From Bacteroidales bacterium UBA3754 (GTDB taxonomy: Bacteria > Bacteroidota > Bacteroidia > Bacteroidales > UBA1715): a stretch of 62,565 nucleotides of DNA. The stretch covers positions 1 to 62,565 of the forward strand of contig DFGI01000012.1 of assembly GCA_002371705.1 (NCBI GenBank), given 5' to 3'. Both the position numbers and the translations under genes were made by a program. The first letter of the stretch is position 1; each line of letters begins with the position of its first letter. The notes below the pieces were generated by a model that saw only the letters and a program-made list of their open reading frames with translations, made no database searches and had not been told where the DNA came from. This document shows positions 17,078 to 24,921 of the stretch, piece after piece.

Positions 17078-19288
17078 TTACAGCGACCATTCTACGCTAT
17101 AATTGTTTTTGAATGTTTTAACTGTGTCATTTTCAATTATGTTCGATAGAATTTTAAACGAAGAATCTGGCACAGAACAACTTGTTTTCAAATAGTTTTG
17201 TACGAGTGAGTTCCTCCATTGCATATCGTTCGTAATTGATTGTTTTACAGTGTTTTCGTAGATTAAGACTGCTTTTTGTTCCGTTGTGAGTTTTGCTTGC
17301 AGAGTAATGTTGCGTTCGCGTAACATTTTGTCGGCAAACATTCGTAATTCTTCGGATTTTGTTGGAATCGCCAGATATTTCTCCTTGATTAACAACTCGT
17401 TAGCATTATCTTCGGTAATATGGTTTGTTGAATCCTGAATCGCCATATTTTTCTTTAACTCGTTGATACTGTACTCAGTAACGGCGTCGCGATACAACAA
17501 ATTTTGTGTGAGATGCAATTTCAATTCTGGTTTTTCTCGCAACATGGTCCCTAATTGGGCGAATTGAGCATATTCTTCGTTGCTGAATTCAGTTGCTGTT
17601 GCGTTAAAACATACTTGGTCAATTTGTGCATTGCTGTTTTTCAGCACGTTGAACGGCGAAGCTGCAACTTTCACAAGTAGGTTTCCTAAGGTTTTGATGA
17701 TAATTTTTCCGTATGAGAAATCTGGCGAATCAATGTTTCCTGAAATTGGTAAATCAAGATCGACTTTGCCATTTTTATCGGTCAGGATGTACAATCCCAT
17801 TTTCAATGGAACATTGTACTCGGCTTTGACTGATTTATCCTTGTCGCCGATTTGCGGTTGAAAAATACTCACCTTGTTCGTGCCTCTCAGGCGATTGTTG
17901 ATAATCACATTTTGGCTTTGAATTGAAATATGTCCGTTGGTAATAGGGTTCCCGAACATTGCCAATGAATAGGGCGTAAACGATTGTAAATCAATATTAT
18001 TTAAGAATACACTGATGTTTTGGTTTGAAATGTCTTCAATGCTGCCAATCCATTTCAGTTTAAGTTTTCCCGAATTTTGGAGCACTGCGTTCGCTTCAAT
18101 TGTGTTTTGTTTTGTAATATTGAAATTAGTTGACGACACACAAATGTCGCTGATAGTATAGTTGAACGGTTGTGGCAGGGAATTGTCAATAAAATCAAAA
18201 TTTGTGTTTGCTATTCGTAAGTCGTTAATAATGAGAACGAACGGTTTTTCTTCGGTCGTGTCGGCGTATGCAACAGCAAGAGAATCCTGTGTTTGCGTTG
18301 TGTCAGCTTTTATGAGCATCGAGAAATTGTCGTTTTTGTCTTGGAAAATCTCGTAATATGAATGTAATCCACTGATGTACAAAGAACTAAGTTCTATTTT
18401 GTTGTTGATTAAATCTATTTGTTTGATGGTTGTTGCCACGCTGTCGAACGATGCGGCTGACTTTTGAAGCGTGTCGAGCATATTGAATTCGGAAAGTGAC
18501 ACAAGCCCGGTCACGTCAAAATTGAGAATATGCTCGCTTGAACCGTGTATGGCAAGGTCTGCGGAAAATTTTCCGTCAAGATTTTCAATGTTGAGCGATT
18601 GCTGCAAATAGGGCAGGACAGGCGACAAATGAAAATTTTGAATTTTCACCTGCAAATCATACAAAGCCTTTTCGGTATTGTATTTCATTGTGGTTTCGAG
18701 TTTTCCTCCGTTTGTGAAATCAAGTTGAAGTCCCATGTCGGTGCTTAAATCCGAGAGGTCTATGCCAGGAATCACAAGCGAAATGTCCTTCAATTTCCAT
18801 TCGCTGCCAATTTCTTGGTCTTGATAGTATAAATAACTGTGGTTGAGGTGAATATCATTTATCACTACATTCCATTCGCTCGGTTCTTCCACCGTGTCGG
18901 TTGCAGTTGAATCAGAATAGAAGAATTCTATTATATCGGTGAAATTGAATATGTTACCATTTTGAATCACACGTATGTCAGCACCTGACAGTTCCACACT
19001 TTCGATTTCCGCCGTTTTCGAAAGAAGTTTGTGCAGATTCACGTTTACATCAAACAAATCGAAGGCAACAAACGATGTGGAATCATCGGCTTCGTATAGC
19101 GTAAAATTCTCAACTTGCAATCGTCCGGTGAAAATGTTCACCGACAGATTTTCCATATCTATTTTCCTGCCAATCAATTCTTTAGAGTTGTTGATGAGAA
19201 AATGTTTCGCAATAGGTGAAACTGCAAACGCCACGATTGCAATGATTACGGCGATGGAAATTGCTACGATTAAGAGAATTTTTTTCAT
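17078..19288 (-). CDS. AsmA/DUF748-like envelope protein
   Basis: A large protein anchored by one N-terminal membrane segment (about residues 4-25) with the rest in the periplasm. The region after the anchor (GRKIDMENLSVNIFTGRLQV, then a DVNVNLHKLL block) and repeated short beta-strand blocks such as VVINDIHLNHSYLYY and LIINDLRIANTNFDF resemble the AsmA/DUF748 group, whose members form long beta-structured bridges for lipid movement between the membranes. A block near residue 500 (NVPLKMGLYILTDKNGKVDL then DLPISGNIDSPDF) is characteristic of DUF748. The last 170 residues are helical and less conserved. It starts 5 nt after the GH65 gene and so sits in the same operon, with no evident functional link. 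Confidence 0.7.
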   Translation of the reverse strand: MKKILLIVAISIAVIIAIVAFAVSPIAKHFLINNSKELIGRKIDMENLSVNIFTGRLQVENFTLYEADDSTSFVAFDLFDVNVNLHKLLSKTAEIESVELSGADIRVIQNGNIFNFTDIIEFFYSDSTATDTVEEPSEWNVVINDIHLNHSYLYYQDQEIGSEWKLKDISLVIPGIDLSDLSTDMGLQLDFTNGGKLETTMKYNTEKALYDLQVKIQNFHLSPVLPYLQQSLNIENLDGKFSADLAIHGSSEHILNFDVTGLVSLSEFNMLDTLQKSAASFDSVATTIKQIDLINNKIELSSLYISGLHSYYEIFQDKNDNFSMLIKADTTQTQDSLAVAYADTTEEKPFVLIINDLRIANTNFDFIDNSLPQPFNYTISDICVSSTNFNITKQNTIEANAVLQNSGKLKLKWIGSIEDISNQNISVFLNNIDLQSFTPYSLAMFGNPITNGHISIQSQNVIINNRLRGTNKVSIFQPQIGDKDKSVKAEYNVPLKMGLYILTDKNGKVDLDLPISGNIDSPDFSYGKIIIKTLGNLLVKVAASPFNVLKNSNAQIDQVCFNATATEFSNEEYAQFAQLGTMLREKPELKLHLTQNLLYRDAVTEYSINELKKNMAIQDSTNHITEDNANELLIKEKYLAIPTKSEELRMFADKMLRERNITLQAKLTTEQKAVLIYENTVKQSITNDMQWRNSLVQNYLKTSCSVPDSSFKILSNIIENDTVKTFKNNYSVEWSL

Positions 19289-19293
19289 ACGAT

Positions 19294-21600
19294 TTATTTT
19301 TTCTTTGTCTCGATGGTTATATGTTCGTCTTTTTTCAATTGATATGCTTCTCCATATACCTGTAAATTAGGAATATAGCCGTTTGTGACATTTAGTTCAA
19401 CTTTTGATTTGGAAACCTTCACGGTTAGAGTTGCATTTCGGTATGTAATTGAAAATGAATATGATTTCCAACTTTTGGGAATATATGGATTAAATGAAAG
19501 TTCATTTTGGGCAACGCGCATGCCTGCAAATCCCTTGACAATTGCGAGCCACGAGCCCGACATGCTTGTGATGTGCAAACCTTCTTTTGCCTCTTTGTTG
19601 TAGTCGTCCAAATCGAGGCGCGCGGTACGGAGATAGAGTGCGTAGGCTTTTTCCTCGTCACCGATTTTCGAGGCCACAACCGAGTGGATGCACGGCGACA
19701 ACGAAGATTCGTGTACGCAACGAGCTTCGTAAAATTCAAAATTCCGTTGGATTGTTTCTTCATTTAGCTCATTTTCAAAGAAATACAAACCTTGTACAAC
19801 ATCGGCTTGTTTGATGAATGGGGAGCGAAGAATTCTGTCCCACGACCAGTGTTGGTTTATTGGACGTTGGTCGGCTGGCAGGTCGGCAACGGTGAGCGGT
19901 TCCTTGTCCAAATAGCCGTCGTTTTGAAGAATGATGCCGAATTTTTCATCGGTAGGCAAGTACATATTATTCACAATGTCGGACCAACGCATAATTTCAC
20001 GTTCCTCAAACGAGATTTTTTGTGCCAATTCAATATATTTTTCGTTAGCCACACGTTTTATCCAACTGATTGACTCCATTGTGTAACGAAGGCACCAACT
20101 TGCAAAATAGTTTGTGTACCAGTTATTTGAAACGTTGTTTTCGTATTCGTTTGGACCAGTCACGCCCAAAATCATATATTTCCGTTTGATTGGCGACAAA
20201 ATCACTCGTTGCGCCCAAAAACGTGCAATTCCGATAAGTACTTCCAAACCATAGTCCACCAAATACGCACGGTCGCCGGTGTAGGTGACGTAATCGTAGA
20301 TTGCGTGGGCTATAGCGCCATTACGGTGGATTTCCTCAAACGTGATTTCCCATTCGTTGTGGCATTCGTCGCCAGTCATTGTTACCATCGGGTACAACGC
20401 CGCACCATTGGTGAAACCTAATTTCTCACCATTTTTTATTGCCTGTGGTAATTGTTTGTAACGGTAGAGCAACAAATTTCTTGAAACCGATTCTGGCGAG
20501 GTTGAAAGATAGAACGGAAAACAAAAAGCCTCTGTGTCCCAATATGTTACACCGCCATATTTTTCTCCTGTAAATCCTTTTGGTCCAATATTCAGACGGC
20601 TGTCGTCGCCGGTGTAGGTTTGTTGGAGATGGAAAATATTGAAACGGATTCCTTGTTGCGCACGCACGTCGCCTTTAATTACAATGTCGCTCCGTTTCCA
20701 TTTTTCCGACCATGCTTTTTTGTGTGCGGAATACAATTTCTGAAAACCAGTTTTCGCAGCCGTTTTCACCCGTTCAACAGCGATTTTGGGTAATTCATCG
20801 GCAGTGTAATTCATTGTTGAAACTTGTGCCGCATATTTAGTAATGACAGCCGTTTCGCCTTTTTTCAACTCAAAATCAATTGTTTCGCCGATTTGGAGAC
20901 TTTTGTGATATTTTTTCTTTGTCGCAGAAACTGAAATTTCTGTGCTAATTGCCGTTGCCACAGTGAATTGCGGTACACCGAATGGGTTTTGTTTTGTTTT
21001 GTCAACCGCAAGGGAAACATTTTTTTCGTGTTTCTGCGAAATTGATTCCCAAAAACACTCGTCATAATTGGAGTCCTGGTTCAAAATATGTGATTCAATG
21101 AACGAAAGAACCGACAGTGAGCAGGCTTTGTTTTCGGCGGTGATGGAGTATGAAATTGTTCCGATTTCCACCGAAACCATACTGACGAACCGTGTGCTTT
21201 CTATGCGCAGACGGGTTTTGTCGGGCATTTCAACCATGCACGTTTTCGACAATGTTCCTTCTTTCATATTCAGAGTCCGACGGAAAGAATTAATCTTCAC
21301 CTTCGCCAAGTCGAGCAGCTTTCCATTGACAGACGTATGGAGACCAATCCATGCAGGTGCGTTTATCACTTTTGCAAAATAGTCGGGATAGCCGTTTTTC
21401 CACCAACCCACGCGGGTTTTGTCGGGAAAGAACACGCCGCCGATGTAGTTTCCCTGCATTGTTTTTCCAGAATACATTTCCTCGAAATTCGCCCGTTGCC
21501 CCATGTGGCCGTTGCCAATGCTAAACACACTTTCCGCTATCAAATGACGGTCGGCATCGAAGCCGTCTTCAATCACATTCCATTCGTCTTCTACAAACAT
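19294..21600 (-). CDS. Glycoside hydrolase family 65 protein (disaccharide phosphorylase-like)
   Basis: Likely an inverting phosphorylase acting on an alpha-glucoside such as maltose, kojibiose or trehalose, giving beta-glucose 1-phosphate. The N-terminal beta-sandwich (about residues 1-270) precedes an (alpha/alpha)6 barrel with the YWDTEAFCFPFYL block and the general-acid motif GVTGPNEY. The HESSLS motif near residue 615 matches the phosphate-holding loop of GH65 phosphorylases, which favours phosphorolysis over hydrolysis. There is no signal peptide when started at 21600 (MFVEDEW). The longer start at 21642 is rejected because a TAnnTTTG box at 21622-21629 lies within it. No beta-phosphoglucomutase gene is adjacent. 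The exact disaccharide cannot be told from sequence. Confidence 0.88.
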   Translation of the reverse strand: MFVEDEWNVIEDGFDADRHLIAESVFSIGNGHMGQRANFEEMYSGKTMQGNYIGGVFFPDKTRVGWWKNGYPDYFAKVINAPAWIGLHTSVNGKLLDLAKVKINSFRRTLNMKEGTLSKTCMVEMPDKTRLRIESTRFVSMVSVEIGTISYSITAENKACSLSVLSFIESHILNQDSNYDECFWESISQKHEKNVSLAVDKTKQNPFGVPQFTVATAISTEISVSATKKKYHKSLQIGETIDFELKKGETAVITKYAAQVSTMNYTADELPKIAVERVKTAAKTGFQKLYSAHKKAWSEKWKRSDIVIKGDVRAQQGIRFNIFHLQQTYTGDDSRLNIGPKGFTGEKYGGVTYWDTEAFCFPFYLSTSPESVSRNLLLYRYKQLPQAIKNGEKLGFTNGAALYPMVTMTGDECHNEWEITFEEIHRNGAIAHAIYDYVTYTGDRAYLVDYGLEVLIGIARFWAQRVILSPIKRKYMILGVTGPNEYENNVSNNWYTNYFASWCLRYTMESISWIKRVANEKYIELAQKISFEEREIMRWSDIVNNMYLPTDEKFGIILQNDGYLDKEPLTVADLPADQRPINQHWSWDRILRSPFIKQADVVQGLYFFENELNEETIQRNFEFYEARCVHESSLSPCIHSVVASKIGDEEKAYALYLRTARLDLDDYNKEAKEGLHITSMSGSWLAIVKGFAGMRVAQNELSFNPYIPKSWKSYSFSITYRNATLTVKVSKSKVELNVTNGYIPNLQVYGEAYQLKKDEHITIETKKK

Positions 21601-21621
21601 ACTTTGTCGTTTTATACTTCG

Positions 21622-21629
21622 CAAAAATA
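21622..21629 (-). promoter_or_regulatory. Bacteroidota -7 promoter box for the GH65/AsmA-like operon
   Basis: The minus strand reads TATTTTTG, matching TAnnTTTG, 21 nt before the chosen GH65 start codon at 21600. Confidence 0.65.
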
Positions 21630-21791
21630 AAAAAAACGGCATTCACTTGCGACAGTACAAGAATAATTAATACCATTGTTTCATCAGCAAACGAATCCCG
21701 ATACTGTTACAAATTTCTGAAACATAAAAATTCAATGGCGGTGCTGGTCAGTTCCGCCGAAATTTATTTGTAGCAATTAATTAGATTGAAG

Positions 21792-21866
21792 AGATTCCTT
21801 GTCTCGCTATGCTCGGCTATTAAATGTAACGCGTCATCGAACGAAGCATAGCGAAGTGAGAAATCT
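21792..21866. repeat. REP-like imperfect palindrome
   Basis: The left arm (AGATTCCTTGTCTCGCTATG, from about 21793) is an imperfect reverse complement of the right arm (CATAGCGAAGTGAGAAATCT, 21847-21866), with a core CGCTATGC/GCATAGCG and a spacer of roughly 30 nt. Such elements are usually dispersed in many copies; only one copy is seen here. It lies in the 442-nt gap between the GH65 gene and the lipoprotein operon. Confidence 0.6.
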
Positions 21867-21892
21867 GCAAGTTTTAGCGTTCTGTAATTTCC

Positions 21893-21918
21893 TATAAGTT
21901 AAAAACCTGTAACTTATA
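21893..21918. other. 9-bp hairpin in the gene-poor gap
   Basis: TATAAGTTA (21893-21901) and TAACTTATA (21910-21918) form a perfect stem with an 8-nt loop; a further ACTTATAG follows at 21937-21944. No T tract follows on either strand. It could be an operator or the end of the small transcript predicted from the promoter box at 22050-22057. Confidence 0.4.
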
Positions 21919-21930
21919 AATCATTTTTAA

Positions 21931-22011
21931 TCAATGACTTATAGTGGAAATTATTAAAAAAACTCGACCATTTCGGGCATTTTTAGAGAATTCTCTTGAC
22001 TTTTTTTGCAT
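21931..22011 (-). CDS. Possible 26-residue small ORF
   Basis: Reads MQKKSREFSKNA, a short basic stretch, then a hydrophobic VFLIISTI segment and a stop. A perfect TATATTTG promoter box at 22050-22057 would start transcription about 30 nt upstream of this ATG, and no larger gene uses that box. I do not recognise the peptide. It may be a small membrane peptide, or the region may be a non-coding RNA. The remainder of the 21643-22085 gap holds only the palindrome and hairpin described separately. Confidence 0.3.
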   Translation of the reverse strand: MQKKSREFSKNARNGRVFLIISTISH

Positions 22012-22049
22012 TTTCTTCGACCAAAATAATGATAAGAATACTTGTTTGG

Positions 22050-22057
22050 CAAATATA
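22050..22057 (-). promoter_or_regulatory. Orphan Bacteroidota -7 promoter box
   Basis: The minus strand reads TATATTTG. It lies after the stop codon of the last lipoprotein gene and points left into the 0.4-kb gap, where the only ORF in a suitable place is the 26-codon one. Confidence 0.5.
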
Positions 22058-22085
22058 AAAAAACTGCTATGGAATCAAATGTATG

Positions 22086-22766
22086 TTACTCTTCCTTCGG
22101 CTGCAATTCAACCAATTTCATCTCGTCAAGGTATATTTCCGCAGTTCCTTCAAACGACATAATTAATTGATTGACTTCCACTGGATTTACGCCTGAATCA
22201 ACAAAACGGAAATATGAAAGCGGAATTTGCACACGTTTCCACGTCGGATTTACGCCGAAACCTTCGTAGAATTTGCTTCCGCAGGCAATTGTAGATGTGG
22301 TTTTATTGTTGTTGTCCAAAAATGCAAAATTGATTGGCACTGAACCAATTTCATCACCATCGGCGGTACGAACCCAGAACTCCAACGCCCACGTGTCAAT
22401 AATGTCGGACATATCAACGGTCTGCCAATTGTTCCACATAAAGCCAACGCCTATCCAGTCGCATCCTTTCTTGGCTTTGTCCCATTTCAGATGCAGACTG
22501 CCCATTCCTTTGTACACAATCTTGGAATCGACCATAAAATCACGGCACGCGTCTTTCTCAAAGCCCCAACAGCCGGGAAGGTCGTCCAAAAATATGGACG
22601 AAGCCGTGAAAAGTTCCACGTAGTCGGAATTTTTCGTATCGTTTATTTTGTAATACGGATCGTTGTCCTCGGCCGTATCCAACGCCATAGGAAGCATTTG
22701 AACGCCACAGCTGGTCATCATATACAAACCTGCAATCAAACTGGAAATAAATGCTATTTTCTTCAT
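22086..22766 (-). CDS. Lipoprotein with a jelly-roll-type domain (third of three)
   Basis: A 226-residue predicted lipoprotein: the signal peptide ends in a lipobox (MMTSC, Cys near residue 20). The remainder looks like a carbohydrate-binding-module-like beta-sandwich with alternating strands, including VYKGMGSLHLKWDKA, the ALEFWVRTADGDE strand, TWKRVQIPLSYFRF and the final IYLDEMKLVEL. The TWKRVQIPLSYF stretch and the terminal strand parallel the GWHGISIPVSKF and AIDYVVITKKRPLF regions of its two upstream neighbours, so the three may share a C-terminal fold. It is the last gene of the five-gene operon from 28528, separated from the previous gene by 62 nt that contain a hairpin. The ligand is unknown. 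Confidence 0.6.
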   Translation of the reverse strand: MKKIAFISSLIAGLYMMTSCGVQMLPMALDTAEDNDPYYKINDTKNSDYVELFTASSIFLDDLPGCWGFEKDACRDFMVDSKIVYKGMGSLHLKWDKAKKGCDWIGVGFMWNNWQTVDMSDIIDTWALEFWVRTADGDEIGSVPINFAFLDNNNKTTSTIACGSKFYEGFGVNPTWKRVQIPLSYFRFVDSGVNPVEVNQLIMSFEGTAEIYLDEMKLVELQPKEE

Positions 22767-22788
22767 AGTTCTATTTTTTTATTTTTAT

Positions 22789-22810
22789 GAGACGCAATAA
22801 ATCGCGTCTC
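22789..22810. repeat. Intra-operon REP-like hairpin
   Basis: GAGACGC (22789-22795) and GCGTCTC (22804-22810) form a 7-bp stem with an 8-nt loop between two lipoprotein genes of one operon. No T tract follows on the transcribed strand, so a full terminator is unlikely; it may protect mRNA ends or be a dispersed repeat. Confidence 0.5.
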
Positions 22811-22828
22811 TACATCAATTCTTAATTT

Positions 22829-23908
22829 TTAATTCTTATACACCCCAAACAACGGTCTTTTTTTCGTTATTACCACATAATCTATCGCCGTCTTCACATC
22901 GCAGGCCTCTCCGTTGGAGAATACCATGATTGTAATTTTGTCAACGGCGTTGAAATCAAAACTCTTGTTTTTCGGAACGAATTTCGACACAGGAATTGAA
23001 ATGCCGTGCCAACCCTCGCTTACCGAAATTCTATCGCCACCCAACTCACACTCCAACTCGTTGCTGCTATTCACCAACGCGATAAACAGACTTGTACGTT
23101 CGCAGTATTCAGGATAACCGTACATAAACAAGTTGATGTACGTTGTTGCCGTGTCGGCCAACGTGATTGGATAAAATCCTGCTGCCCAGTTGTTTACCTG
23201 TTGGAAGGTGAATCCCATTCCGTCAACATACCACTTTCCGCCCGTGTCGGTTCCTTCGAGAATGCAGTATTTCTTGCCTTCGGGAACAACATCCATATTG
23301 GTTGACGAAGTTACAATCTTCGAAGGACTGTTGTTCGTATAGAGTTGCTCCACATTGTCCCAATTCGCCACCATACAGAAATCTTTTGAAGTAAACGTCT
23401 CGTCAACGGCTGCGGCAATTTTCAGCGTCGCCTTGCTCGTGTCAACACCTTCGAAATCGGTGAACGTCAATGTTATAGTACAACTTTCGCCGTCCTTGAA
23501 AGCATCTTCGCCCGAATCTTCTTCTGATTTACCAAAGAGGTCGATGTTGAATTTTTTCTTCAATACATCCGACGGGAAATATTTTTCACCCGTCTCGCTA
23601 CTGTTTCCTGCCCAGACAACGTCCTTCAATGATTTTGAGGTTCCCGTTATTTTTTCCGTTTTTTGCGACACATTTCCTTTTATTTCAATTTCCCACGAGG
23701 TCTCCACATTCCATTCGCCCTTAAACGTAAGCACGTCGCCGTTTGCAAAATCCAGCGAAATCGTGTCGGCACCGTCCGAAACCAAGTCGAACCCTTCTAT
23801 CATTTCCAACTTTGCCGCCGACGACCAAATATCGTCGCCTTCATCGCAGGAAACGAAACATCCTGCAATCGCCGCAATCAGTACATATTGTATAAAAAAC
23901 TTCTTCAT
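22829..23908 (-). CDS. Two-domain lipoprotein (second of three), paralogue of the next gene upstream
   Basis: Start placed at 23908 (MKKFFIQYVLIAAIAG) because the preceding 30 codons are not signal-like; the lipobox Cys in CFVSC gives a lipoprotein. Residues of about 40-180 form a beta domain with the rhythm of FlgD-type Ig folds (DFANGDVLTFKGEW, VETSWEIEIKG, VWAGNSS, FKDGESCTITLTF). The C-terminal 170 residues are a jelly-roll-like domain with the INLFMYGYPEY, GWHGISIPVSK and AIDYVVIT blocks. All of these blocks recur in the upstream paralogue, so the pair arose by duplication. The start lies 4 nt after the previous stop. Likely surface-exposed, binding glycan or another partner, but no function can be assigned. 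Confidence 0.65.
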   Translation of the reverse strand: MKKFFIQYVLIAAIAGCFVSCDEGDDIWSSAAKLEMIEGFDLVSDGADTISLDFANGDVLTFKGEWNVETSWEIEIKGNVSQKTEKITGTSKSLKDVVWAGNSSETGEKYFPSDVLKKKFNIDLFGKSEEDSGEDAFKDGESCTITLTFTDFEGVDTSKATLKIAAAVDETFTSKDFCMVANWDNVEQLYTNNSPSKIVTSSTNMDVVPEGKKYCILEGTDTGGKWYVDGMGFTFQQVNNWAAGFYPITLADTATTYINLFMYGYPEYCERTSLFIALVNSSNELECELGGDRISVSEGWHGISIPVSKFVPKNKSFDFNAVDKITIMVFSNGEACDVKTAIDYVVITKKRPLFGVYKN

Positions 23909-23912
23909 CATC

Positions 23913-24920
23913 CTAATTATAAACATTGAACAATGGTTTTCCTGTAGTGACAATGAAATAATCCACCGCCGCCTTTGCCGCACATTCCGTTCCGTCAACC
24001 GAGAACAAGGAATATCCCGCTTCGGTTATGTTTGAATAATCAAACGGAATCCCCGTTTCGTTTTCTGTCTCTTTCAACTTTGAAAACGAAAGCGAAATGC
24101 CGTGCCAGCCAGGTTCTGTCATTTTTATTCTGTCGTTGAAACCAATCTTATTGCCGTTTTTATCGCTGAACATTACATAAATCGTTGAATTTGAATAATA
24201 TTCAGGATAACCGTACAAAAAGAAATTGATGTAGTTACTACCAATATTTTTTGTGTCGATTTTCAACGGAGCTTCGGAAATCGTCAAGATATTTCCCGAC
24301 AAATAATACTTTCCACCATCTTCGTAACCGCTGATTTGCAGATAGTTATCGCCTTGCGGAACGAGAATGCCTTCATCGGCGAATGTGCGTTTTTGCGTTG
24401 CAGGCAATTCCACGCCGTCTTCCACCACGCGCGACGTGCTGCCCCAGCCCTCGGCGTCAATTTCGTCGTAGTCGCCAAGCACAATACCCTCGATTGGTTT
24501 TGTGGAAACCACGTGAACGAAATTATCTGCCACCAAACTGTCGTTGTAGTATTCAAATGAAAGTGTCGCCTCGCATGTTTCGCCATCTCTAAAGAAAATC
24601 AAATCCGACGAGCCGTCCCACGCTATTGTTTCGTCAACCGACTTGCCGTTTCCCTTCAGCGTTTTTGTAGCTCCCGACTGTTGCCCTTTTACGGTAATAA
24701 TCCATTTTGTCTCGAATTCCCACGAACCCATAAAATGAATGGAGTCGCCTTGGGCAAAATCGGCATCGATGGTCTTGGAAGTCCCTGTCGGCACAATATT
24801 AAACGTGTCGATTGCAATTCCGTCGATGCTCGGACCGACCATTTCCTCGTTGCAGCTCCACATTCCGAGCAAACTCACCGCCAATCCTATAAATTTCAAT
24901 CGTTTCATTGATTTATCCAT
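23913..24920 (-). CDS. Two-domain lipoprotein (first of three)
   Basis: The signal peptide and lipobox are clear (MKRLKFIGLAVSLLGMWSC; a start at 24920 or at the second ATG, 24908, is possible). The middle domain shows the FlgD-Ig-like pattern (DFAQGDSIHFMGSW, FETKWIITVKG, IAWDGSSD, FRDGETCEATLSF). The C-terminal jelly-roll-like domain has INFFLYGYPEYY, PGWHGISLSFSK and a final AVDYFIVTTGKPLFNVYN. These match the next gene block for block. The start codon lies one base after the stop of the beta-barrel gene, indicating translational coupling. The arrangement suggests a surface lipoprotein that works with the two barrels. It is not a SusD-type protein: there is no TPR-like helical fold. Confidence 0.65.
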   Translation of the reverse strand: MDKSMKRLKFIGLAVSLLGMWSCNEEMVGPSIDGIAIDTFNIVPTGTSKTIDADFAQGDSIHFMGSWEFETKWIITVKGQQSGATKTLKGNGKSVDETIAWDGSSDLIFFRDGETCEATLSFEYYNDSLVADNFVHVVSTKPIEGIVLGDYDEIDAEGWGSTSRVVEDGVELPATQKRTFADEGILVPQGDNYLQISGYEDGGKYYLSGNILTISEAPLKIDTKNIGSNYINFFLYGYPEYYSNSTIYVMFSDKNGNKIGFNDRIKMTEPGWHGISLSFSKLKETENETGIPFDYSNITEAGYSLFSVDGTECAAKAAVDYFIVTTGKPLFNVYN

Positions 24921-24921
24921 T

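Noticed and set aside
22829..23998. 389-residue version of the second lipoprotein starting at 23998
   Set aside because: The extra 30 residues overlap the preceding lipoprotein gene and are not signal-like; the lipoprotein signal begins at 23908.
23355..24035. 226-codon ORF antisense to the two lipoprotein genes
   Set aside because: The opposite strand has clear signal peptides, lipoboxes and paralogous domains; the antisense frame has none.
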